A DNA stretch of 38,536 bases from a bacterium (lineage in GTDB: Bacteria; CSSED10-310; JAJRTK01): NCBI GenBank assembly GCA_024278345.1, contig JAJRTK010000138.1, forward strand, positions 1-38,536. The letters run 5' to 3'. Under the pieces are notes generated by a model. It worked only from the letters and a program-made list of their open reading frames with translations, did not search any database and was not told the origin of the DNA. Position numbers and translations under genes: made by a program. Below, one piece after another: positions 15,856-24,018 of the stretch; positions within the stretch are counted from its first letter, which is position 1; each line of letters starts with the position of its first letter.

Positions 15856-16131
15856 GTTGTTTCCCTTGCAGGATTGTGGAGCAGATTCGGGGCCGCTTGA
15901 ATGTCCAACCGCCGGGGCGGCCGATGGGGACGGGAGAGCAGGCCTTGACACCGCTTCCTGAAATAAAATCGGGTCTAGGCAACCTCAGTTCACCACAATG
16001 GCTTGCCCTCCTACAAGCGCATATCATTTCGGGTGAGCTTCTCTTCGCGGTTCGATCGTGCTATGGCTCGTTTTCAGAGGGGTTTCCATGAGGTGTGACG
16101 TGTCCTTCTTGGGGAAAGAGGTGGTGTCCTG

Positions 16132-16641
16132 ATGCCCGAGTCAATGGAGATCGTCCAGGTCCGAGAAAAACTTTACGAGCGCCGACGTTCCCAACGGCGC
16201 TGGGGGCTCGGCCTTGGGGGCCTTGGTTTTCTGACGATCATCGATTTTTGGTCACCGCTGCCGATCCCGCTTGTGGGCTTTCCCGCGCTGTTTTTGGGGA
16301 CGCTGGCGTTGGGAACCGGGCTTTTTTTCCTTTATCGCCAGCAAGAGCTTCCCATGAGCGAGGCTCTCGACATTGCTTCTCTTTACAACGGCTTTCTATC
16401 CGGGCCGCTCCTGATTCGAAGCCTCCACGTCACTCCTGACACGGCTGAACGCATTTTGGGGGAGCTTGTTGCCAGAGGATACGCCGTGCTCCGGGAGCGG
16501 GGTTTGGAGGAAGGAGAGCTCACCTACCGTGTCATGGGACTCGAGCCCCGAACAACGCCAGATTCGTCTCCTCGTTTGGAAGGGACGGAGCATGCCAGCC
16601 TGCCCTCCGTGGAACCGGAGAGCCCTGACGCAGGTGAATAG
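16132..16641 (+). CDS. Small two-TM membrane protein of unknown function
   Basis: A 169-residue protein with an Arg-rich N-terminus (YERRRSQRRW), two adjacent hydrophobic segments (about 24-44 and 49-68) and a cytoplasmic tail. Residues about 76-125 (alternating helices ending ERILGELVARGYAVLRERGLEEGELTYRV) look like a small winged-helix or helix-hairpin domain, but no family is recognised. ATG at 16132 is preceded by GAGGTGG. It is divergent from the SPFH gene and followed by an intergenic repeat and the interrupted kinase gene. The reading frame is supported by the ribosome-binding site, but similar proteins are not known to me. Confidence 0.6.
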   Translation: MPESMEIVQVREKLYERRRSQRRWGLGLGGLGFLTIIDFWSPLPIPLVGFPALFLGTLALGTGLFFLYRQQELPMSEALDIASLYNGFLSGPLLIRSLHVTPDTAERILGELVARGYAVLRERGLEEGELTYRVMGLEPRTTPDSSPRLEGTEHASLPSVEPESPDAGE

Positions 16642-16660
16642 CCTAGCCTCTTTCTTTTCT

Positions 16661-16740
16661 TTAGAGTTGCCTTCCGCTCGCGGCGGCACGACCCGCGCCA
16701 GCGGCACGAGTTTCCCTCGTCCGCCGCCACTCGACTTTCC
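16661..16740 (+). repeat. Dispersed intergenic palindromic repeat, copy B
   Basis: Begins GTTGCCTTCCGCTCGCGG like copies A and E. It contains an imperfect hairpin, GCGGCACGAG-TTTCC-CTCGTCCGCCGC, and ends CCGCCGCCACTCG as copy A does. Lies between the small membrane protein and the kinase. Confidence 0.6.
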
Positions 16741-16815
16741 ATGGCTCCAGGCCCAGTTCTCGTGCCCTGTTAGCGTAATACAATCCGGTTTTGAGCAGAG
16801 CAGGAGAATCGGACT

Positions 16816-18027
16816 TTGGGTTTTTTTGAATTCGTCGTCGCCATCACGGCAATATCCATTATGGGAAGTGTCATCAAGGCGATTTTCACCGAGCGCCGAG
16901 ACAAGCGGAGGCTCGAGCAGAAAATCAGACTGGCGCAGCTTCAGACAGGCTTGGCATTGCCCGAGGCCAGTGGCGGCGAGTTGAAACAGCTTCAGTCTAA
17001 GGTCGAGGTGATCGAAAGGGATCGCCGCACACTGGAGCGGCGGCTCGAGCAGGTGGAGACCATCGTGACCTCGCCCTCCAGAGAGCTGAACCTTCGCCTT
17101 GAACGACTTCTTTCCAGCCCCGCGGCACCGGCTTTCGCGGCCGGAGGTTCGGAAGTGGCCACATTGCCGCCCCATTCCCTCTTGTCCGGGCAGCTCGGGT
17201 TTGCCGCTCCCAGCCGCGTTGGAGAGCTCTTTGCCGATCGCTACCAGCTTCTTTCCGAGTTGGGGAGAGGCGGCATGGGGGTCGTCTATAAGGCTCGCGA
17301 TACCCGCTTGGACCAGATGGTGACCCTCAAAGTGCTTTCGCCTCTTGTGGCGAGTGATCCCAAGGCATGGGAACGCTTTCGCCACGAGGCCTCCGCCACC
17401 CGAAGCATCGATCACCCCAATGTCATCCGGATCTACGATCTGGGCGAGGAGGCGAACGAGCCGTACATCTCCATGGAGTTCTTCCCCAGCATCGACCTCA
17501 AGAGCCGGCTACAGCAACTTGGACCCTTGCCGCAGCCCGAGTGTCTTCGCATCGCGGAGGCAGTGGCCCGGGGGATCCAAGCGGCCCACGATCTCGGGGT
17601 CATCCACCGGGATCTCAAGCCCCAGAACATCCTTTTTGGACGGCAGGGCCGCATCAAGGTCATCGACTTTGGATTGGCCAAAAGCTCCCTCATGGCAGGG
17701 CTCACCATGTCTGGCTTCATCCTGGGGACGCCCCAATACATGAGCCCGGAGTAGGTGCAAGGCCAGGAGATCGACCGCCGGAGCGACATCTATTCCTTTG
17801 GCGTCGTTGCCTACGAGCTCCGGAGTAACCGGCTGCCGTTCGCCGGCACCACGGCGATTGAACTCGCCTTCAAGACCGTGCATCAAGAGCCATTGCCTTT
17901 GGAATCACTGGCTGGTGACACCACCAAGGAGTATGGGGATCTGGTGGAGCGGTGTCTGCAGAAAAAGCCTCAAGCTCGGTATCAGACCATGACCGAGGTT
18001 CTGAGCGCTCTTGAAATCAGCAACTAG
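16816..18027 (+). pseudogene. Ser/Thr protein kinase interrupted by in-frame TAG
   Basis: A PknB-type kinase gene of 403 codons broken by one amber codon at 17752-17754. The N-terminus has a membrane helix (about 5-22) and a coiled coil (30-90). The kinase domain (about 140-400) keeps the glycine loop (ELGRGGMGVVYKA), Lys172, HRDLKPQN (Asp266) and DFG (Asp284). The stop falls after PQYMSPE, where homologues have Gln, so it is a CAG-to-TAG change. Beyond it the same frame encodes an intact kinase C-lobe (RRSDIYSFGVVAYEL, then about 60 more conserved residues) to TAG at 18027. Without readthrough the 312-residue product lacks helices F to I and should be inactive. TTG at 16816 has AGGAG upstream. 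Amber suppression, a sequencing error or a recent nonsense mutation are all possible; other genes here end in TAG, so global recoding is unlikely. Confidence 0.85.
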
Positions 18028-18083
18028 GCCTTTTCTGGGCCGAAGTCCAATCAAATCGCCACTCAGTCAAGAAGGAGTTCATT

Positions 18084-18581
18084 ATGTCCATTGCCATGGT
18101 GATCTTGGCGCTGACTTCACCGAAGTTTCAGCACCAGGGGGAGATCCCCGAGCTCTACACCTGTGAGGGTGACAACATTTCTCCCCCCCTTTCCTGGCGC
18201 GATTTGCCGGATGGAACGAAAAGCCTCGTGCTCATCGTTGAGGATCCCGATGCACCGGATCCAAAGGCGCCCAAAATGACCTGGGTTCACTGGGTTCTTT
18301 ACAACCTACCTGTGGACTCCATGGGCCTTTCAGAAGCAGTTTCCGTGGAAGATTTGCCCGAAGGTACTCTCCAAGGGGTCAATAGCTGGAAAAAGACTGG
18401 TTATGGAGGTCCATGTCCCCCTGTGGGCCGCCACCGGTACTTCCACAAGCTCTATGCTCTGGAACTACGGCTTCCGGACCTGAATCAGCCCTCCGTGAAA
18501 AAACTCGAAAAGGCGATGGAAGGGCATGTCCTTGCCAAAACCGAGCTCATCGGCACTTATCAGAAGCGGAAGAAGCACTGA
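18084..18581 (+). CDS. YbhB/YbcL-type PEBP (Raf-kinase-inhibitor-like) protein
   Basis: A 165-residue phosphatidylethanolamine-binding-protein family member of the bacterial YbhB/YbcL type. It shows the CR1-like segment with DPDAPDP followed by MTWVHWVLYNLP, and the CR2-like segment GGPCPPVGRHRYFHKLYAL. These form the anion- or ligand-binding pocket in the family. The length is typical of the family (about 160), and there is no signal peptide. ATG at 18084 follows AAGGAG by six bases. It lies 56 bases after the kinase and is followed by ftsY on the same strand. The function of bacterial PEBPs is not well defined; the eukaryotic members can inhibit kinases, so the pairing with a kinase gene is suggestive only. 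Confidence 0.88.
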   Translation: MSIAMVILALTSPKFQHQGEIPELYTCEGDNISPPLSWRDLPDGTKSLVLIVEDPDAPDPKAPKMTWVHWVLYNLPVDSMGLSEAVSVEDLPEGTLQGVNSWKKTGYGGPCPPVGRHRYFHKLYALELRLPDLNQPSVKKLEKAMEGHVLAKTELIGTYQKRKKH

Positions 18582-18653
18582 GGTTTGCCGGCAGAAACCG
18601 CGGGGGGAATCGATTCTGCTTGTCCGCGGTTGGACGGGCTTTGGAGGAAGAGC

Positions 18654-21032
18654 GTGGGTTTATTTACCGGAATGCAGAGGCGGCGCCTGGAGAACAAGCT
18701 CCAGGCTGATCCGGAGAATCCGGAACACTACACAAGACTAGCGGACCTCCTTCGGAAGCAGGGAGACTTGGACGGGGCGGTGGCGGTCTTGGGTCGAGGC
18801 CTTCTCCGGCCAGTGCCGCCAGCCGCCGCCCAAGGATTGCTCTCCCTCCTCGACAACTGGGTTCGAATGGTGGGCGTGGATATTGAGGCGGCGGCGAAGA
18901 GACTGGGCGAGTCCCTATCGAAGGCAGAGCTTCCTCATGCCGCGGAACTCTTGGCTCGCTTGGAATCCCTGATGGTTCGTCAGTTCGCCTTGGATCCGGA
19001 TCGGGCAAACGATCATCGTCGCCGCCAATTGGAGTTTGCGGCGGAGGCCATGGCTTTTTCACAGCGGCCCTGGGTGCGCCTATTGCTGGCGCAGGCCGAG
19101 CTAGGCTCTCTTTCCAGCGGGCCCGAGATCGATATCGCCGCTTCCGCGCTCTCCGGGCTGGAGCCCATGGGCCAAGATCCCATCTTTGATGGGGACCTGC
19201 TCTTGGCCATCGGTGACCTCGAGAGACTTTCTGGCCGTGTCGCCGAGGCGTCCGCGGCGTACGAGCGGGCATCGCGAACATACCAGGATCCTCTTGGCCT
19301 TGCTGAATCCCGTATCCGCCTTGGGCGGGCACTCCAGAAAAAGGGCGATCCATCTCGGGCAATCGAGCAGTTTTCATCAGCCTTGAACTATCTGGGCAAT
19401 CGCCCGGAGGTGGCGTGGATTCATGCGGAGCTGGCTCGCCTCTACGCCTCCCGGAACCGAGTCGATGACGCGCGAAGGGAGATCAGCACCGCGCTTTCCA
19501 GCCCTTATCTCGGGCCACGGGAAAAGGTCGATCTCTCCCTTTTGGAGGCGGAAATCCTCCATACTCAGCACCAGCTCGATGCCTCCATCAGTGCCACCCG
19601 CAGATCCGTCGAGCTTGCCGACAAACCGCACCAGCGCCGAAAGGCGCACCGCTTCCTGGCTCATCTGCTCACCCTGAAGGATGGTGGCTTGGAGGAAGCC
19701 ATCGAGCTTTACCGAGCCATGCTGGAGGCGGTCGTTCCCGATGACGAGCGCCAGGTGAGGATTGGCCTTGGCCGGGCTCTCATCCTCAAGAACGACTACA
19801 AGGCCGCCATCGAGGTCTTCGAGCCTCTGGAACGGGACAGGCCCGTTCCGGGGATGTCGGTTCCCGACATCCATCTCTTGGTGGCCGAAGCTCAGTTCGG
19901 GTCCGGCTGTCCCCGCCGTGGTCTCGAGATTCTCGAAGAGCTCAAGAGGACGGATCCCGCCGCCGAAGAGGTCGTGGAAGAGCGTGCCCGGAAATTTCGC
20001 CGGGATCTCGATGCGGGGCGCGTCGAAGGCCTGATATCCCCCGACGTACGCAAGGACTTGGAAGAGAGTCTCTCCCGCCTTGTAGGGAAAGCGGCACTCC
20101 TAGAGAGGCTGCGCCTTCGGTTGGCCCGGTCCAGGGAATCCTTGGTGGGCCGCCTGGAGCGGCTGGTTTCCGGTGGCCGAGCCGTGGACGAAGATCTCCT
20201 GGACGACGTGGAAGAGCTCTTGATCACAGCCGACGTCGGTGTTCAGACTACTTTTGGAATGATGGAGCCACTTCGAAGAAAGGTCGCTCGTGGTCGGATC
20301 GAAAACTCCCAGGCTCTCTTCCAAGAGCTCAAAGGGTTGATGCTCGGCATCTTGCGGGGGAGCGCGGCCTCTCTGAAGCTCCGGCCCCAAGGTCCCACGT
20401 TCATCCTGGTCGTGGGCGTGAACGGTGCCGGCAAGACCACAACCATCGCCAAGCTGGCTCACCGGTTCAAGGAGGAGGAGAAGAAGGTCCTCCTGGTGGC
20501 TGGCGACACTTTTCGGGCGGGCGCCATCGAGCAGCTCCAGATTTGGGCCGATCGCGTGGGGGTTCCGCTCATCCGGCAGGCGGCGGGCTCCGATCCGGGC
20601 GCCGTCGTGTTCGACGGGGCAAAGGCCGCCCTCTCCAGGCGCGTCGATGTCGTCATCGTGGATACGGCGGGTCGGCTTCAGACCAAGGTCAACCTCATGG
20701 AAGAGCTCAAGAAGCTTGCGCGAATCCTGGGCCGGCAGGCCGAGGGTGCGCCCCACGAAGTCCTCCTGGTCCTGGACGGGACTACGGGGCAAAATGCCCT
20801 TTCGCAGGCGAAGCTCTTCTCCGAGGCGGTTCCTGTCACTGGTATCGTGCTCACCAAGCTCGACGGGTCATCCAAGGGGGGCACCATCCTTTCCATTGCC
20901 CATCAAATGGGTTTGCCCATCAAGCTCATCGGAATTGGCGAGCGGATGACCGACCTCCGGGACTTCGATCCCGATCTGTTCGTGGACGCCCTGTTCGGAG
21001 AACCAAACCGCCAATCGTCGGATGCTCCCTAA
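18654..21032 (+). CDS. ftsY: FtsY SRP receptor with large TPR N-terminal domain
   Basis: FtsY is the signal-recognition-particle receptor GTPase that docks Ffh-ribosome complexes at the membrane for co-translational insertion. The C-terminal NG domain (about 480-785) has all G-motifs: GVNGAGKTTT (588-597, the FtsY form), DTFRAGAIEQL, DTAGR, TKLDGSSKGG, and GIGERMTDLRDFDP. In place of the usual acidic A domain the protein has about 475 residues of tetratricopeptide-like helix repeats (for example HYTRLADLLRKQGDLDGAVAVL, RKAHRFLAHLLTLKDGGLEEA, and RIGLGRALILKNDYKAAIEVF). The start is set at GTG 18654, with GGAGG seven bases upstream; TTG 18585 has no ribosome-binding site. The protein is about 792 residues, against 300-500 in most bacteria. 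No Ffh gene is nearby. Confidence 0.92.
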   Translation: MGLFTGMQRRRLENKLQADPENPEHYTRLADLLRKQGDLDGAVAVLGRGLLRPVPPAAAQGLLSLLDNWVRMVGVDIEAAAKRLGESLSKAELPHAAELLARLESLMVRQFALDPDRANDHRRRQLEFAAEAMAFSQRPWVRLLLAQAELGSLSSGPEIDIAASALSGLEPMGQDPIFDGDLLLAIGDLERLSGRVAEASAAYERASRTYQDPLGLAESRIRLGRALQKKGDPSRAIEQFSSALNYLGNRPEVAWIHAELARLYASRNRVDDARREISTALSSPYLGPREKVDLSLLEAEILHTQHQLDASISATRRSVELADKPHQRRKAHRFLAHLLTLKDGGLEEAIELYRAMLEAVVPDDERQVRIGLGRALILKNDYKAAIEVFEPLERDRPVPGMSVPDIHLLVAEAQFGSGCPRRGLEILEELKRTDPAAEEVVEERARKFRRDLDAGRVEGLISPDVRKDLEESLSRLVGKAALLERLRLRLARSRESLVGRLERLVSGGRAVDEDLLDDVEELLITADVGVQTTFGMMEPLRRKVARGRIENSQALFQELKGLMLGILRGSAASLKLRPQGPTFILVVGVNGAGKTTTIAKLAHRFKEEEKKVLLVAGDTFRAGAIEQLQIWADRVGVPLIRQAAGSDPGAVVFDGAKAALSRRVDVVIVDTAGRLQTKVNLMEELKKLARILGRQAEGAPHEVLLVLDGTTGQNALSQAKLFSEAVPVTGIVLTKLDGSSKGGTILSIAHQMGLPIKLIGIGERMTDLRDFDPDLFVDALFGEPNRQSSDAP

Positions 21033-21060
21033 GTTCGATAGCCTCCCGAGACTGCTTTTT

Positions 21061-21125
21061 GGGGTTGGGTTCCGCTCGCGTCGGCGGCAGTCCGTCCGCC
21101 GCCACTCGCCACTGCTCGCTTTTCT
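21061..21125 (+). repeat. Dispersed intergenic palindromic repeat, copy A
   Basis: Begins GGGTTGGGTTCCGCTCGCG and includes a hairpin of GGCGGC (21083-21088) and GCCGCC (21098-21103) with a 9-base loop, then CACTCGCC. It lies in the gap between the ftsY stop and the MATE stop, so it may help end both transcripts. Confidence 0.65.
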
Positions 21126-21155
21126 TGGCGATCCATGCTGAGTCGGCCTATATCT

Positions 21156-22508
21156 TCAGCGCCGGAGAATTCGGCGTGTCCAGGCCAGGAAGAGGGCTGA
21201 TACGATGGTGGTGGCCAGAAGGAGCCCCAGGAGGAGGCCTTCGAAGGCGGAGGCCCCGAATCGCCTTCCCAGGCTCATGCCGGCCAGGGCCAGGGGCGGC
21301 GCCAGGAAGACGTATCTCAGAAGAGCGGCAATGACCACGGGGCGGCCTTGTTGAAGGCCTTCGAAGACCGGTCGACACAGAAGGAAGGGGATGGCGGCCA
21401 GTACCGCCACGGGCGTGATTTGCATGGCGAAGATTCCGTACGCCGTGGTCTCGGGTGCTTCCGCCAGGAACGCCAAGAGCGGTTTCGCCCCCAGCAGGCA
21501 GGCTGGCCCCACGATCAAAATGGTGTAGAGCGCCCCGGTTCCCAGTCCCTTCCTAAGGCCATCTCTCACGATTTCGAGGTTTCCTTCTCCCGCGTGTCGC
21601 GCCACGAAGGGGAGCATGGCGACGCCCACGGCGATGATGGGCATCACGCTGAACATTGAAACCCTGTAGTAGATGGAATAAGCGGCCAACGCCGCGGTAG
21701 AATGTTCCGAATTGGAGAGGAAGAGGTTGACCAGCCCCCCCTCGGTCGCCATGAGCAGATAGGCCATGGAGGAGGGAATGGCGAGCTTTAGTAGGAGCCA
21801 AATGCTCTTTTTTCCCACGGACTGGAAGCGGATGGCGGCTCCCAGGCTTGTGCCCCGTCGCGCTCGTTCCAGGGCCGCCGCTTTCCAAACGGCGTAAAGA
21901 AGGCCGCCCAACCGTCCCAGCACCGTGGAGAAGGCGATGCCGAAGATGCCCCAGTGGAAGGCGAAGAGAAAAAGGGTATTGAGGGTGACGTTGACGATGT
22001 TGGACAAGATTCCGGCGACCATGGTGGTGCGGGTGTCGTGGTGCGCCTTGATGATGGAATCGGGCAGAATCGACCAGAAACCCAGAGCGGCGGTGCCTCC
22101 GATGAGGATGGTGCCGTAGATTTGAAACTCCCGCATCGTCTGGAGCTCGAGACCCAGGCTGGGCGCCGCGAAATAGAGGCCGATAGCCATGAGGGCGAAG
22201 AGCGGGACCACCAGACAAAGGATCAGGCCGATGGCCACGAGGTGCCGGTCGAATCCCTCGTTGTCATTCTTTCCCATGGCCTTGGAGAGGTGAGAGGTGA
22301 GAGCGTTGCTCAGCCCCACCCAGGTAGCGATGAAGATGAATTCCAGGGGGATTGTGAGGCCGATAGCCGCGATGGCCGCGTCTGAGAGGGTCGCCGCGTA
22401 GAACGTATCGACAAAGGTGAAGAGGGAGCGCATCCAAAAGGAGACCACGAGGGGGGCCGCCAATCGCAAGAGCGAGCGCTGGGCGCCTTGGGCCGGAGCG
22501 GTGGACAT
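21156..22508 (-). CDS. MATE-family multidrug/toxin exporter
   Basis: A 450-residue inner-membrane protein with about 12 hydrophobic segments and the duplicated MATE fold. The family pattern is clear in the first half (PLVVSFWMRSLFTFVDTFY, helix with AAIGLTIPLEF) and repeated in the second half (AIPSSMAYLLMATEGGLVNLF, SIYYRVSMFSVMPIIAVGVA). MATE proteins export cationic compounds or other small molecules using Na+ or H+ gradients; the substrate here cannot be told. The start is set at ATG 22508 with AAGGA upstream, so a longer frame to 22682, which lacks membrane-protein character before this Met, is not used. It is divergent from ribD across 167 bases. Confidence 0.9.
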   Translation of the reverse strand: MSTAPAQGAQRSLLRLAAPLVVSFWMRSLFTFVDTFYAATLSDAAIAAIGLTIPLEFIFIATWVGLSNALTSHLSKAMGKNDNEGFDRHLVAIGLILCLVVPLFALMAIGLYFAAPSLGLELQTMREFQIYGTILIGGTAALGFWSILPDSIIKAHHDTRTTMVAGILSNIVNVTLNTLFLFAFHWGIFGIAFSTVLGRLGGLLYAVWKAAALERARRGTSLGAAIRFQSVGKKSIWLLLKLAIPSSMAYLLMATEGGLVNLFLSNSEHSTAALAAYSIYYRVSMFSVMPIIAVGVAMLPFVARHAGEGNLEIVRDGLRKGLGTGALYTILIVGPACLLGAKPLLAFLAEAPETTAYGIFAMQITPVAVLAAIPFLLCRPVFEGLQQGRPVVIAALLRYVFLAPPLALAGMSLGRRFGASAFEGLLLGLLLATTIVSALFLAWTRRILRR

Positions 22509-22636
22509 TCGTGGTTCCTTCTGGACGATGGGCCTCGGGGATGGATAGAATCGGCAAGCTCTCCACAACCCTCCGACCCAACCAGTTCCCGCCGGCATTC
22601 TGGGTGCTCCGGTCCGCCCGGGTCCAAGACTACCAG

Positions 22637-22650
22637 GAAAACCGGTTTTC
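22637..22650. promoter_or_regulatory. 14-base perfect palindrome upstream of ribD
   Basis: GAAAACCGGTTTTC (22637-22650) lies 25 bases before the ribD start in the ribD-MATE divergent region. It may be an operator. No FMN riboswitch is seen here. Confidence 0.35.
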
Positions 22651-22675
22651 GCTCCCCGAAAGAAAGAAGGGTATG

Positions 22676-23803
22676 ATGCCAATCTTTTCCTCGGACGACC
22701 ATCGTTTCATGCGCCTGGCCTTGAAACTGGCGGCGCGGGCCCTGCACGCCTGCCGGCCAAACCCCATGGTGGGAGCCGTTCTTGTCTGCCGGGGCAGCGT
22801 TGTGGGAGAGGGGTTCCATGGACGGGCGGGAGGTCCCCACGCTGAGATCGAGGCCCTTGCGGCGGCGGGCGCCGCCGCACGGGGGGCGACCCTTTACGTG
22901 ACCCTGGAACCCTGTTGTCACCACGGTCGGACGCCGCCCTGTACCCGTGCCCTGTTGGAGGCTGGAGTCGTTCGGGTGGTGGTGGCGACGCGGGATCCGA
23001 ATCCGGCGGTTTCCGGCGGCGGGATCGCGGAGCTCCGGCAGGCCGGTCTGTCGGTGGATGTGGGATTGCTTGGGACCTGCGCGCGGCGGATGAATGATGC
23101 CTTTGCCTGGCATACTGTCACGGGAAAACCCTTTACGACGTTGAAGCTAGCCATGACTCTCGATGGGAAAATCGCGGATTCTTGGGGAAGGAGCCAGTGG
23201 ATCACCGGTTCGGAGGCCCGCGGGAAGGTCCACGAGCTTCGTTCCCAGGTGGATGCGATTTTGATCGGTGCTGGAACCGCCAGGCAGGACAATCCGTTAT
23301 TGACTTGCAGGCATTCCGGATGGAGCGGTTCCCAGCCTCGGCGGATTATTCTTTCGTCGCGGGGCGATCTTGATCTGGAGTTGAGGCTGCTTCGGGAGTC
23401 GCCAGAGTTGACGTGGGTTTTCGTCGGGGAGGAGGCTGGGCGGGAGGCCCGTGAGCGGCTGGAGTCATTGGGCGCCTCTGTCGTTGCCTGCCCTGCCGAT
23501 GCGGGCGGGCTCGATCTTGGGTTCGTCGTGGCCAAGCTGGCGGAGCTTGGTGTCCAGCGGCTTCTCATTGAGGGTGGAGCTCGGGTAGCGGGAGATTTTT
23601 TGGAGGCGGGCCTGATCCAGCGTGTGTGGTTTTTCTATGCTCCCATGCTGTTGGGATCGGGGCGTTCGGGGATCTCTGGCAATGGGGAGCCCTTGTCCCT
23701 TGGGCGGGCCTTCGGTTTGACGCGAACGTCGGTGCGGCGTATTGGATCGGATCTCTGGGTGGAAGGGTTTTTGATGGACCCGTTGGATCTATGGGAAAGA
23801 TGA
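22676..23803 (+). CDS. ribD: Bifunctional riboflavin biosynthesis deaminase/reductase RibD
   Basis: RibD carries out the second and third steps of riboflavin synthesis: deamination of the pyrimidinone ring, then NADPH-dependent reduction of the ribosyl chain. The N-terminal cytidine-deaminase-like domain (about 1-145) has the zinc ligands His55 (in PHAEIEAL), Cys80 and Cys89 (in EPCCHHGRTPPC) and the proton-shuttling Glu57. The C-terminal reductase (about 150-370) has KLAMTLDGKIAD, the GAGTARQDNP turn and LIEGGARV. The length of 375 matches the family. Start codons at 22673 and 22676 are adjacent; 22676 has the better distance to AAGG. Other rib genes are not in the window, so the pathway is dispersed. 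Confidence 0.93.
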   Translation: MPIFSSDDHRFMRLALKLAARALHACRPNPMVGAVLVCRGSVVGEGFHGRAGGPHAEIEALAAAGAAARGATLYVTLEPCCHHGRTPPCTRALLEAGVVRVVVATRDPNPAVSGGGIAELRQAGLSVDVGLLGTCARRMNDAFAWHTVTGKPFTTLKLAMTLDGKIADSWGRSQWITGSEARGKVHELRSQVDAILIGAGTARQDNPLLTCRHSGWSGSQPRRIILSSRGDLDLELRLLRESPELTWVFVGEEAGREARERLESLGASVVACPADAGGLDLGFVVAKLAELGVQRLLIEGGARVAGDFLEAGLIQRVWFFYAPMLLGSGRSGISGNGEPLSLGRAFGLTRTSVRRIGSDLWVEGFLMDPLDLWER

Positions 23804-23904
23804 CAAACGTTCACGGTTTTTGGCAAAGATGCGAATTGACGTTGACGGGAGCGGCCCGGCGGCCTAGGGAAAACCGAGTATACGGGGCTTTTGCCATGGA
23901 TTTC

Positions 23905-23965
23905 GGGTGTGCTGGGCGAGTAGCGGCAGCAGGCCTGCTGCCGATGGGAGCGGAACTCAACCCAT
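23905..23965 (-). repeat. Dispersed intergenic palindromic repeat, copy D (minus orientation)
   Basis: On the minus strand it reads GGGTTGAGTTCCGCTCCC, matching copies A and C, then contains an 18-base perfect palindrome, GGCAGCAGGCCTGCTGCC (23925-23942). It ends CTACTCGCCCAGC like the CACTCGCC tail of copy A. It sits between ribD and the S9 peptidase gene. Confidence 0.65.
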
Positions 23966-24018
23966 GAAAAAGAAGCGCGAAAAATCAAACGGCTTGCTGA
24001 GGAAAAAAGGACGTCGAA

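Noticed and set aside
14755-15900. 381-codon open frame on the plus strand
   Set aside because: Antisense to the SPFH gene; the repeat content is a mirror of the modules on the other strand.
16816-18027. TAG recoded as an amino acid throughout the genome
   Set aside because: lspA, rluD and several other genes in the window end in TAG at expected positions.
22509-22675. FMN riboswitch before ribD
   Set aside because: The gap is too short and lacks the conserved RFN-element segments.
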